NCBI RefSeq assembly: GCF_025698545.1
Contig: NC_068575.1
Coordinates: 52,709,980-52,773,979, forward strand
Origin: Gossypium raimondii
Taxonomy: Eukaryota > Streptophyta > Magnoliopsida > Malvales > Malvaceae
Length of the DNA stretch: 64,000 bases
Direction of reading: 5' to 3'
The notes beneath the pieces are model-generated. The model made no database searches. It saw only the letters and a program-made list of their open reading frames with translations, and was not told the DNA's origin. Positions 18,201-28,516 of this stretch are shown here, in pieces. The translations under genes were made by a program, and so were the position numbers. How positions within the stretch are numbered: position 1 is the stretch's first letter; each line of letters starts with the position of its first letter.

Positions 18201-18754
18201 AGTGAAGTACTCAATTTTCCGTAACCGTTCCCTAATTTGATTAAGGATGGTAAGTGACAAATGGGCCTAAAAGAATTAAAGTAAATGGATAAGTGGTAGT
18301 GTATTTATACCAGGATGATGTTACTTTAAAGTGATGTTTTCATTGCAAAATTGAGAATTTCATAAATGTGTTAATGAATGGTATAATCAATAAATGTTGA
18401 TTTAAATGGTAAATACATATTAGTGTTAAACTTAGTGACATTGAATTGTACTTGAATTAAATGGGCATTGGTAGTGATATGATTTAAATTGTGAGCATGA
18501 GAAATTGCGAATTGAATGAAATGGAAATGAAACATTGAATTGCATGAGTATGTATCGGATCTCGTAGGCCCTAATTATTATGATTATAATATTTTGAGGA
18601 TATATTGTGAAAAGTTATAGAAGCATGTTAATTATTTTGAAAGTTTTAATTTAGATGAAATTTTATAACTCGGTTAAATACGTTTACAAGTGTATGTATT
18701 TTAGTAATGCCTCGTACCCTATTCCGGTGTTGGATACGGGTAAGGGGTGTTACA
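15228..18754. mobile_element. 3.5-kb TG...CA LTR-like element (solo LTR or non-autonomous LTR element)
   Basis: The element begins TGTAAAAACCCG and ends GGGGTGTTACA, giving short inverted TGTAA/TTACA ends. It is flanked by a perfect 5-bp duplication, GTGGA, at 15223-15227 and 18755-18759. TG...CA ends with a 5-bp duplication are the hallmark of LTR retrotransposons. No gag, protease, integrase or reverse transcriptase frame is visible, and I found no second LTR inside. It may therefore be a long solo LTR or a large-derivative non-autonomous element. Its minus-strand start (TGTAACACCCCTTACCCGT) resembles a repeat family I know from cotton. It contains the minisatellite at 17621-18165. Confidence 0.7.
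17621..18165. repeat. Minisatellite of 46/36-bp hairpin units with higher-order alternation
   Basis: Twelve tandem units plus a partial thirteenth. The long unit is 46 bp: ctgatcaagagacaaagtga, then taagtggtagctttagctac, then acttat. The short unit (36 bp) lacks the inner gtagcttta block. Units 1-6 alternate long-short three times (82-bp higher-order period). Units 7-12 are long units, one of them shortened to 41 bp. Each long unit holds an imperfect palindrome, gataagtggtagc/gctacacttatc around a TTTA loop. The lengths sum exactly from 17621 to 18137. Confidence 0.9.
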
Positions 18755-19130
18755 GTGGATATTGCAATACCACTGAAGGGTGGTCTCTAATCTTGAGTCT
18801 GTTGGAGGTATCGTGATTCCAAGGTTTGGATATCGCAATGCCCTCTCCTTTAGTGCTGTTCTCGCTCGTTTTCAGCCTCCAACACGTCCCTACATCCCTC
18901 AACCATATGTTAGGACCTCTAAATGACACTATTGGCCAATTTGGGTCTCAAAATGAGTAAAAGCGGAGCATTTACACTTATTAACTGAAAATTTAAAAAT
19001 TACAAAAAACTACAGAAAAGATGTTACTTTACTTGAGAATAAGCTCCTTAACTATACCGAGAAAGCCTAATTTGCCATATCAAACTACGACAAATCACTG
19101 ATATTTGTCCCACATTCGAGGTTTGCTTAC
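18755..19130. mobile_element. Coding-less repeat (right part) inserted in LINE relic
   Basis: Continuation of the element at 14060-15227 beyond the younger LTR-like insertion: the GTGGA duplication is followed by tattgcaatacc, which extends the same motif series. No coding potential. Its right border with the LINE relic is near 19100-19140 and is not precisely resolved. Confidence 0.45.
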
Positions 19131-19139
19131 CCTCAACCC

Positions 19140-20004
19140 TATTGAATAGACAAGCTTCTCACAAATGGTCATACCGACCATAACTATAGTAGATCATCAG
19201 AAGAGATTTGTATTTAACCCGTTGAATAAAATTTTCCACATTCACTTTCGAAACCAACAATTGGCTGAGATCAACCACCACTGTTAATATAGCAAAACAA
19301 CCCCTAGATGCAAACATAGTATTCATATCAATCTTAATTAGCTTACCTACCAAAAAACCAATCATTGTTAAGAGGCTCATCAGGTAATAGATACTTGGCA
19401 GCCCAGGTAAACAGATCCATGCCGTCATATGTTGGGATAACACTCATCTGTTGAAAATCTCGTATTCCAAGGCTACACAACTAGATAATGGCAAAAAAAC
19501 AACCAATGGACCTTTCGTTAACACATTCTAGAAGTCATCGCTCAACTTAAACCTCACAATAAAGTAGTAATTATCCAAGTCCATAAGTTGAAACAGCTAA
19601 ATCAATCTCCAAATTTCTAACCCCTTGTTAAACAGAATGTTAAACCCAATCTTCCTTCCCAAGAACTTGACAACGACTATGTTCTTCATACTATCCTCCA
19701 ACAGTTTGTGCACTTGCTTAAAAAATTTGATTGATGGCATACTATAATTGGCTCCCATCTGCACATCTTCAGCCTCTAACAAGACATCCTCCGCTACAAA
19801 ATCATCACCATTTATACCACCTTTCTCACCAGACACGACCACCTTATCTAAAAAAGACACCCCTGACCAGGAAATGCCCTCGTCGTCGGGCGTCACTTGA
19901 AAACCAGGCGTAGCCTCCTCCAGAAAACATACCTTCTTACTTGCACAATTGACAACCTCACCACTATTCAGCCTCGCCCCCTTTGAAGCCCCATCCATCT
20001 CCAC
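19140..20004 (-). pseudogene. LINE ORF1 relic: DUF4283-like domain and zinc-knuckle remnant
   Basis: Two open stretches on the minus strand, 19597-20004 and 19159-19443, read as consecutive parts of a plant LINE ORF1. The first has NIVVVKFLGRKIGFNILFNK, matching the 'VVVKLLGR.IGY..L' core of DUF4283. The second has TAWICLPGLPSIYY, FLVGKLIKIDMNT and a degraded zinc-knuckle region ending YSYGRYDHL, then a stop and a shifted CEKL. Frameshifts and stops between and within the parts show it is dead. The C-terminal remainder lies at 13635-13970 beyond an inserted repeat. Confidence 0.7.
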
Positions 20005-20299
20005 ATCTAAGAAGTTTAATATTTACTTTTTTTTATTAACCATATGTTTAGTTTTTTTAATTTAAGTTATTTTTTTTGTTTTATTTAGTTTTTCTCATAA
20101 TGTTATATTATTCACGTGGACTTAATGGTTTAGAAAAGAAAAATTCTACGTGTCAAATTTTTATTGGCTGATTTAGCAATTTACTAATGGTGTTAACACC
20201 AATTACCATAATAAAACACATATTAATAGTTTAGGTATCAAATTGAGCATTTCCAAAGTACAAGTACCACATTCAACATATTATGAAAATATATGTATT

Positions 20300-21019
20300 T
20301 AAGAGTGAGCAAAACTCGATTCGATTTGAAAAAATAGAAAAAAAATTGAATTTTGAGTTAATCGAATCAAGTTATTTGAGTTATTCAAATTATTCGAGTC
20401 AACTCGAATAAGTAATTCGAGTTTCGAGTTGAATTTTATAATTCAAGGAACTCAAATAATTCAAATAACAGATTGGTGTAAATACCATTTTGGTCCTTAT
20501 CAAGTTTGAAAACGAGCAAATTGGTCACTCTCTCAACAAAAAATTACAAAAAAAATTCAAAAATTCAAAAAAAAATTAAATTCAGAATATTTATAAAAAT
20601 TTTAAAATTTATATATATAAAAAATTCTAAATATTCCAAAAAAATTCTAAAAAATATAAAGAAAGTTAAAAATTAAAATTTTATAGAATAATAATTTTGG
20701 GACCTAAATAAGTTAATTAATTATTCAAGTTTGTCATACTAAAATAAATTTTTATTGTTTTGCTTTGAAAAAGTTTTCAAATATATATATGGTTTCAAAT
20801 TTATGTGCTCCAACATGGGATTATTTATACTGTAACAAGATTTTAATTTGACACTTTTAATTTTTTAATTTAACTCAAACGTTTCGCTTGATTCGACTCG
20901 AATCAAATTTTATTTAACTCGACTCGATTCGAAAAAAATTTCAAATCGAGTTAGGATGATAAAGTAGGACTCGTCAACTCAAAATTTTTTCACTCGATTA
21001 AATTGAACGCTCACCCTTA
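20300..21019. mobile_element. MITE-like element with TAAGRGTGAGC ends
   Basis: The left end is taagagtgagcaaaactcga. The right end reads gaacgctcacccttac, whose complement is gtaagggtgagc, giving short terminal inverted repeats followed by repeated 'actcgattcga'-type motifs at both ends. The middle is very AT-rich with no ORF. I found no convincing 8-bp duplication. Instead the element is bracketed by diverged direct repeats of about 90 bp starting at 20211 and 21031. Confidence 0.55.
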
Positions 21020-21839
21020 CAGGTGCTATAATAAAATACATATTAATAGTTAAAATATCACATTAGACATTTTCAAAATATAAATATGATATTAAACATT
21101 TTATGAAATTACAAGTATAAAATGTGATATTATCCCAACTTTCAATTAACAATCTCATCATCCTCTATGGTAGGTTCAGAGGTGGAAAATGGACTTTGGG
21201 CTTTTTCCCAAAACCCAAGGAGATTACCCATGAATTTGCAGTAATGGGTCTCGCAAGTTCCAGATGCCACAAGATTTTGAGTCTTGCTGGATGACTGTAT
21301 TTTTCCTTATAATTTTTATCATATTTAATTATTTTATAGCATTAGGACTAAAATTAAAAAAAAATTAAACTCACGGATGCAACTAATTTAACTAAAGCAA
21401 CTCAAAATTGGAAAATAAAAATGAAAAATAAATTAGTTGTGTAATTAACACAAATTCTGTAAAGGTGAATGTCCAATTCCTACGACTAGACAAAGATTTC
21501 AATATTGGGTTCCAATATTGTAAATGGAAATTCTTCTAATGGCTGAGGGTGGGGCACGTATATTTTAGTGAGAAGCAGTAAAGCAAGTTGAGAAAGCCAA
21601 AAAAAAAAAAGGAAAAAAAGAAAGAAAGAAAGAAACTTTTTGTTATTGAAATTGGATTAAGTATGGTTTTTATTGGAAAATCCCTTATTTGCTGGAGAAA
21701 AGAAAAAAGAAAGAAAAGAAGAAGCAAGAAAACAAAACCCAAAAGATGGTGGAAATTGAAATATCAAGATCTGAGTGTGTTGATGTGAAAATTAACTAGA
21801 TCAACGATGGTGAAAATAAATATTTTGAATTTACTTTTG
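21020..21839. other. AT-rich intergenic DNA with purine tract
   Basis: No gene seen. 21596-21640 and 21690-21735 are purine-rich (A/G) tracts that create spurious Lys-rich frames. Confidence 0.4.
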
Positions 21840-22445
21840 TTATACCTATTTAGAAGGGACATGTGACACCATGAGATGGCACTTGAGAGACTTCTGTAAT
21901 GGCTATTTGCTTACCTCTCGGCATACAACACTTGGCATATTCTTCACCTAAGCATTTTGATAGTCTCCTACTCCTTGGTCACTAGATGACCAGTCACCCG
22001 GAGATCTTATCCTCCAAGCCATTCGCTTTTAGCGGGTGCACATCTACCTTCAAAGAGGGGACTACTAAGCATAACAACTTCGTACTACCTCAGCCAATGG
22101 AATGTCATAATAATACCGTGCATGAGGACCACTCACGTACAACGATCTTGCAACCTAGCCGACTGTATGATCACCATATCCTAGATTTGCCGATGACATG
22201 ACCTCATTGAACACGAGCCCTCCTTCCTTATAAATATCTTGTGGGATGATAAATAAGGGAACAAACCTCTCCAACCTTTCAGAAACCTTAAGCACTACTC
22301 AACAATCTGTCTCCTCTACTACCTCCTCCTCCTCCTTACTTACCTCCTTTCTCTAGCTTGCTGCTTGCTTATGTGAACTAGCCTTCCTTGCACCACCACA
22401 TCCACCTTCTTATCTCCTCTCTTGTTGACATTTGTATCAACAATT
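21840..22445 (+). mobile_element. Probable solo LTR or LTR fragment
   Basis: This 600-bp island is GC-balanced within AT-rich DNA. It carries a TATA-like ccttataaatatcttg near 22228-22243, followed by a pyrimidine-rich stretch (tctcctctactacctcctcc) and an end near tttgtatcaaca. That order is typical of the promoter and R region of a plant LTR. No open frame of interest. I could not define matching TG/CA ends with a clean 5-bp duplication, so the borders and the class call are tentative. Confidence 0.4.
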
Positions 22446-22843
22446 TTTATTAATTTGAAAATGAATTTTTAATGTTTTTCATTCAATGAAAATTAGAACT
22501 AGGTGAGTGGATAAATTTTTATAACTGTTTTATTTTTATATTAATTTTATATGTATATTTTGAAAAGAGAAGAATCCACTTATAGTGGTATAAAATTGCA
22601 TTAGTTTTACATTATTTTGTATTTTTTGTACTATCAATATTTAAATGATCCAATCATCGTATTTCATATTTCATTTACGTAAACCATGCATGTTAAATTT
22701 GAAGTAAATTAAAAAATTTAACTATTTATTATATGTAAAAGAACTTTTAACTATTTGATAAATATTATATACATAGTATTTTGGAACGATGTGATAGAGA
22801 TATCAAATTGATTTAGAAATTTACATGCATGAAAAATATAATT

Positions 22844-23028
22844 ATATCTATAAATTTAACGGTTAAATTGTTAAAATGTTAATAGTACAAAATGTGTTTA
22901 GATTTTTAATATATATATATATATATTATTTTATAAAAATTCAAGTGATGATATAACACGATCTTATAATATCTATAAATTTAACGGTTAAATTGTTAAA
23001 ATGTTAATAGTACAAAATGTGTTTAGAT
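22844..23028. repeat. Perfect 60-bp direct repeat, 125 bp apart
   Basis: 22844-22903 and 22969-23028 read identically, beginning atatctataaatttaacggt and ending gtacaaaatgtgtttagat. They are separated by 65 bp that include an (AT)n run. The origin is unclear. Confidence 0.85.
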
Positions 23029-25006
23029 GAACAAACACGTTTAATGAAACACAAATTTAAAGAACAATTTAAATAAAAGAATTTAGATATCAAATTGAAA
23101 AAAAAAAATCAAATTCAATTTAAATGCACCCCAATGAGTTAAAATCTAAAATCCTTTCTTTTTCTACTGAAACACAATGGTAAGTGTAGGTGTTTGGCAA
23201 GACATCAGTCCAGCGGTATAATCTCACTAGATATTAAAAATGAAACTGGGTCAATCCAGTGGTATAATCGGTGAAGTTAAAAATAATGATGGTTGTAAGA
23301 TTAATTATTGTAGTAATGAGATTAGATACTATAATAATAAAATTAAAACTAATGATGAGATGTGTGTTTGGATTTAAACGCAATTGTAACGATGAGATAA
23401 AAATAATCACATTAAATCAAATTGTGTATGTGTAAAATAAATGATAAAAATATTAAAATTCTATTTATGGTAATAAAATAATATATAAACCAAATTATAT
23501 TTATGTAAATAATAATTTATTGATCCATGATGTCAATGGAAATGGAGAATTAGAGGGGGTGGCCACTTCACCCATTCTAGGGATAAGAGTTGAAAAAGTA
23601 GAAGGATTTAGGTAGAAGTAATTGAGAGCTTAGTATATTAGGGTTTTTGAGTGGGGAGGAGTCTCTTTTCTATGTGATATCTTAAAATATTTATAAAAAA
23701 TAAAAAATGTTAATTAAAAATTATATAATATATAATGCCAAAAAGAATTATAATTTTTTATGATTTTTAAAATTTTTAATTAACAACGTTTTTACCATTT
23801 TTTAAGAATTTTTACAAATTTAAATTTCCAATAGGACTTTGAATAATTGGTAGAAAATTGTATTTTTCATTAAAAATTTGAGTACATAATTAATGTTTTT
23901 AGTAATTATTAGAAATTTACGGAAATAACCAGTCATCTTTCATGAAAAGGGCAATGAGGTTATCAGCCACAAGTGAGTTGAGTGGTAGAACATATTCTTC
24001 AAGATTCCATCTTACCATATAATGCTAAAATAGGATCCAAGGGAGCACTCTATTATTATTATTATTATTATTACTATTATATTTTTAATAATTTATTATG
24101 TATTAATATATTCATTTTAAGGTCTTTTAATAATATTCATTTGAATTTAAATATAACTAATTTTAATTTCACTACTACATAGGAGAGTAATCGATTTAAT
24201 TGGTCAGTCTTTTTTAAACTAACTTAATTGATTTTAATATGAAAAAATTAATCTGGTCAACTTTAATTGAAAAAAAAACAGATCAAACTGAACCGACATT
24301 AATTCGATCAATTTAGCCGATTTTTGGTTAGCCGGTGTAAATTTTTTGAGTTGAGTTTATATAATAATATATTTATTATATATTATAAAAAATAAATATA
24401 TTTTAAATAATTAAAAATAATATAAAAATCAAAAACTAATTGATTAAACCGAGGTTAAGACCGAACAACACATCTCACCCAACTAAAAAGAAACCAAAAT
24501 AATTAATTGTACCAATTTTTTTCGATTAAAACAGAATATTACTCTCCCCTCAATCTCACCACACTAATAATTAATCTCATCATCATTCTTAAACTCGAAG
24601 GAGTGATACAAAACAAAGATCCTACAGCTTATGATTGCATTAACAATGCCTCCCCAACTGAGTCTTTTTAACCCTTTATTTTGTTTGTTTAATACGAATT
24701 GACGGTTGGCTTGCATGTAGTTGTCCGTTACAAAAACAAAGGATTATACGTTTGTGGTTGGTTTGAACTTTGAAAGAAAAATGAGTCTTTTTGGGGGAGT
24801 GGATACAAGGTTTACACATTGCTTTCCCTTTCCCACTGTTCATCATCCATGAACTTAAAAGGGTAGATAAATCGGTGTGGACCCTTTGAACCCTGTTTGG
24901 TACCTAGCTAATGCCAAATTGGCCATCTCAGCATTGTCACCTGGAAAATCTTCCAGGGAAGGCTGACAACATAGAATAACCAAAGAAAAACAAAAAACGA
25001 TAGCTC
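23029..25006. other. AT-rich intergenic DNA with MITE debris
   Basis: 23280-23400 resembles the interior of the Tourist-like elements at 37855 and 41993 (gagattagatactataataa). 24048-24080 is a (TAT)n microsatellite. No coding gene is supported. The last few hundred bases are probably the 3'UTR and flank of the IDD gene. Confidence 0.4.
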
Positions 25007-27249
25007 TCAGACATCCCAGATGGGCTTTTCAATAGTTGAATCCCCATGCGAGTACTGTTGCTGGAAAGGGTTCATCATTGGCAGTCTTTGTTGGCTTATT
25101 GCTTCCAATTCCAACCTTTGTTGCAGATGCTGCTGTTCGTGCAAATTGGTCGGCCTTAACCCTCCGATTCCCATGAAATCAAGGGTCGTCATGTTACCTC
25201 CTCCACTGCTGGTTCCATATATTGATGGCCCCGTTGGCTTCCTTCCTTGGAACAAGTTATAAGAACTACCACTACCTTCATGTTCCATGTTCTTCATCAA
25301 GCCTTGGTTTCGGTCAACTCCATTGAGGAGCATGTTAGTCAACATTCCCATCTCGTTCATTGCTGAGCTTCCTTGAAAAAGTTGGGCGAATTCATTGGGG
25401 CTTTTTTGCATGAGTTGGTTGGAGAATCCCTCGCTGATTCCAACCATGCTTGACTGGTCAGTTTGTGATGGGAATTGATCATAAGATGTGTTTTGCTGCT
25501 GAATACCGCCAAAAGTTGGCGGTCTAATGGCCTGGTCAGGACCTGCCATGCTACTAGCAAAGCTTGTTTGCATGATGGGTGAGTTTATACTATTACTTGC
25601 AGTTGCACCCATTTGGGCTGCTTTCTGCAGCAAGGCTGTTGCAGACATGTGGGGCGACCCGGCAATTTGGCAACCTTTTTTGGTATCCTGCAAATAATTG
25701 AAGCCAGATGAACCGTTTGAACTGAGTTGTAGACTAGACGAAGCTGAAGAAATGCTTCTCGTGGTGCCAAATAGAGTGCCCGAGCTGCTTGAAAACGTGC
25801 CTCCTCCTATGTTCATGGACTTAAATGGCATTGGCACTAGCTCTTGGGGAAGGGATTTGAGTGGGGTACTTTTTGAGTCAAAGTTGTTGAAATCAGATAT
25901 TCCCATAGATGTGTTGCCATTGCACATTGGCATTGATGACATGAGAAGATCTGGCATTTGGTTTTGTAAGTTTGATCCCGCGTTATTCATTAGCCCTTGG
26001 TTCACCTTGATGTTTTCTTCAGCGCCTATTGCATCGCAGAATGCTCTATGGGTGATGAAGCTGTCTCTCCTGCAGCAGTGGGGTCAAATTAGGGCTATTA
26101 TTAGATTCAAATCTTGCTCAAAGAAAGAAACAGTACTTTTAAAAAAGAGAGAGCTATTTAGACGCATGATTTACTGCAAAAAGGCGTCAAAAAGAGCCTA
26201 TCAATTGTCGGCCATTGTCTAAGTGATAACTAACGCATATGTATATTATAATCTAAATCATCATATGCAGGACAACAAACATCCAACATGGTAACTGCAC
26301 TGCACCCGATTGTACCTTTTTAAAGGAAAACATATCTTTTGACTTCTCCATGCAAAATCATTTATATAAAGTATGTAGAGATAGATAAAAAAAAAACCTT
26401 GAAAAAATGGTTCCACAATCACATTTGTATTCCTTAGTACCACAGGTCTTCTGATGAGCTTTCCAATCCGATTGCACAGCGTATTTTTTGGAGCACTTGT
26501 CGCATTTCCATTTCTTTTCGCCATGCTTACGGCTGAAATGCTTCTTTATTCCAGTGAGATCCCCCAGTGCACGAGCAGGGTTGTGGTGGACACAAGTGGG
26601 CTCGGGGCATATGTAGACTCGTTTCTTGACTTCAGTGGTGGTCCTTTGCCTTAGCTTCCACGGAAGGTTGTGGCCTCTCCGGTGCAATTGTAGGTTCTGG
26701 TCCCTTTGAAATCCTTTGTTGCATATCTCGCATACGAACCGATTTGTCGCCATAAGCGTCGTCGGTGATAGAGCTATAACTTCAGCATTTGGATCTGGTT
26801 TCATAGAAAGTACAACAATTATATACTTAATATAAAAAAACAGTCGGAAACAAAAAGAGAAGTGAAAAGTGCAATCAAGCAAACAGTTGTTGGCAATTAT
26901 TGTAATCTCATATACATATATATAGCAATAATTGAACCCGTTATATAACAGCTTAATCTTTTCTTAAAAATAACTGTAGCAAATGGTTCAAATCTACATA
27001 TAAATTTAGCATAGAAATAGAAAGCAAAATCGAGAATGATGGTGGGTAAATGGAATTGCCTGGAGTTCCTGGTAAATTTCTCTTCCTCTTGACCGGTGGC
27101 TGTGGCTGTGGCTGTGGGTGTTGAGAGGAAGAACTATTGGTGTTGGAAACTAAGGCCGGTGGGGAGTTATTTTTGAGGAGCAGCTGGTGGACTTCCTCTC
27201 CAGTGTTACCAGAAGAGAGGCTTCCATCATCGCCTGAGATTTTTGACAT
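25007..27249 (-). CDS. INDETERMINATE-DOMAIN (IDD) C2H2 zinc-finger transcription factor
   Basis: IDD proteins are plant nuclear transcription factors acting in root patterning, gibberellin signalling and metabolism, often with GRAS partners. Exons are 27249-27060, 26794-26398 and 26069-25007, summing to 1650 nt (549 aa). The N-terminal basic KRKRNLPGTP precedes the ID domain, with four fingers: CEICNKGFQRDQNLQLH (C2H2), CPEPTCVHHNPARALGD... (C2H2), CDKCSKKYAVQSDWKAH (C2HC) and CDCGTIFSRRDSFITH (C2HC). C-terminal family motifs are present: MSATALLQKAAQMGA and a variant TTLDFMGIGG of the 'TRDFLG' motif. The ATG at 27249 is preferred because an acceptor-like tttcctctcag lies just upstream. An in-frame ATG at 27318 would add 23 residues if that leader is unspliced. 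The first intron has a GC donor. The fingers look closest to the IDD4/5/6 group, but the subgroup is uncertain. Confidence 0.93.
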
Positions 27250-27520
27250 TTGAAACTGAGAGGAAACCAAGAAATATAGTGATAATGTGGAAAGCTTGTC
27301 TGTTTCTTTAATTTTCATCCATGGCTCCAAATTCAAGTGTTAGTTTCTTGTTTTCGGTGCGGTAACGAAAGGTGGGGGCTTGTTTTTTTCGGTAAACATA
27401 AAATCAGGAACCTGCTATCTGTAAAGGAAGACAAAAACCAGGGAATTCTCCTTCATTTCTGGTGAAACGAGAGGGCTCTATCTGCCACAGTAGTACCATT
27501 GGAACCTGTTCTTCTTTGGC

Positions 27521-27532
27521 TTTATATAAATA
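27521..27532 (-). promoter_or_regulatory. TATA box of the IDD gene
   Basis: Read on the minus strand the sequence is TATTTATATAAA, about 270 bp upstream of the chosen ATG. The spacing leaves room for a leader, possibly with a 5'UTR intron. Confidence 0.5.
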
Positions 27533-28090
27533 TGATATTTATGTTACAGTGTCAAAGCTTGATGAGGACAACGGCATGGGAATTGGCCCCTTAATTTCCT
27601 GATTATTAATTAATTGCCATTCCCTTCCTTCTATTTAAAAATATATATAAATTAATCTTGTTGATTTTCCAAGATGCTTTTCTTGTATAGAACTAATAAT
27701 GTGATCATGATGATGATAATTAAAAAATATTGTTACCTAGTTTCCAACAGGTATATAGAGAAGTGGATGCATAAGTGGCAAGCTCTCGCTACTTGGAATA
27801 ATAACATACATTATATTTTTAAAAAAGAAATAAGTTTAAACATTGAGAGGGACAATTACAAACCCCGAACATAAATCGCAAAATAGATATAAAGAATAAA
27901 AAATAAAAAAAATTCTTTTAAAAATTAATAATTTCATTTAGAATTTTTTCAAAAATTTAGAGTTTAATATTGGGAGAAAATATATATAATTACGAGGAAT
28001 AATATATAGTAAGAATAAATGGTAACAGATTGAAAGAAGCTTATCAAACAAGCTAATGTACATAGAAAACGGTTGCTTGTTGGCTGCTAC

Positions 28091-28508
28091 TAGAGGTGTC
28101 CATGGGAGGGTTCGGGTAAAAATATAGGCTCGAAATATGGGTTTGGGTAAAAAAATGAGGCCTGTTTTTGGGTAAAAAAATGAGGCCCGTTTAGAAAACG
28201 GGCCGGGCCTCGGGCACCACTTTTTTGACCCCGAGCCCAGCCCAGCCCGAATTTAATAAAAATATTTTTTTATTTTTTATTTTTAAAATACTTTTATTTT
28301 TATTTTTTTATTTTTAAAATTATTTTTTAGTGTTTATTAAAAATGGGCCGGGCAAGGCCGGGCTCGGACTTAGAATTTTATTCCCGGGCTGGGCCTGGAT
28401 AAAATTTTAGGCCCATATTTCGGGCCGGGCTGAGCCCGAGCCTAGGAGGCGGGCCAAAAAAAATTTTTGGGCCTGACCTGAACCCAGCCCGACCCGTGGA
28501 CACCTCTA
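28091..28508. mobile_element. hAT-like MITE, GGCCCGGCCC-rich family, copy 2
   Basis: The 418-bp element starts tagaggtgtccatgg and ends ccgtggacacctcta. It is flanked by a perfect 8-bp duplication, GCTGCTAC, at 28083-28090 and 28509-28516. Terminal repeats, duplication length and TAG...CTA ends fit hAT. GC-rich arms (gggccgggc motifs) flank an AT-rich centre. There is a partial internal duplication of the gggtaaaaaaatgaggccYG block at 28146-28192. No coding capacity. Confidence 0.85.
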
Positions 28509-28516
28509 GCTGCTAC

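Noticed and set aside
21588..21788. Lys/Arg-rich 66-codon frame
   Set aside because: It arises from purine-rich low-complexity tracts.
25698..26222. 174-codon plus-strand frame opposite the IDD gene
   Set aside because: It is the antisense shadow of the IDD last exon and intron.
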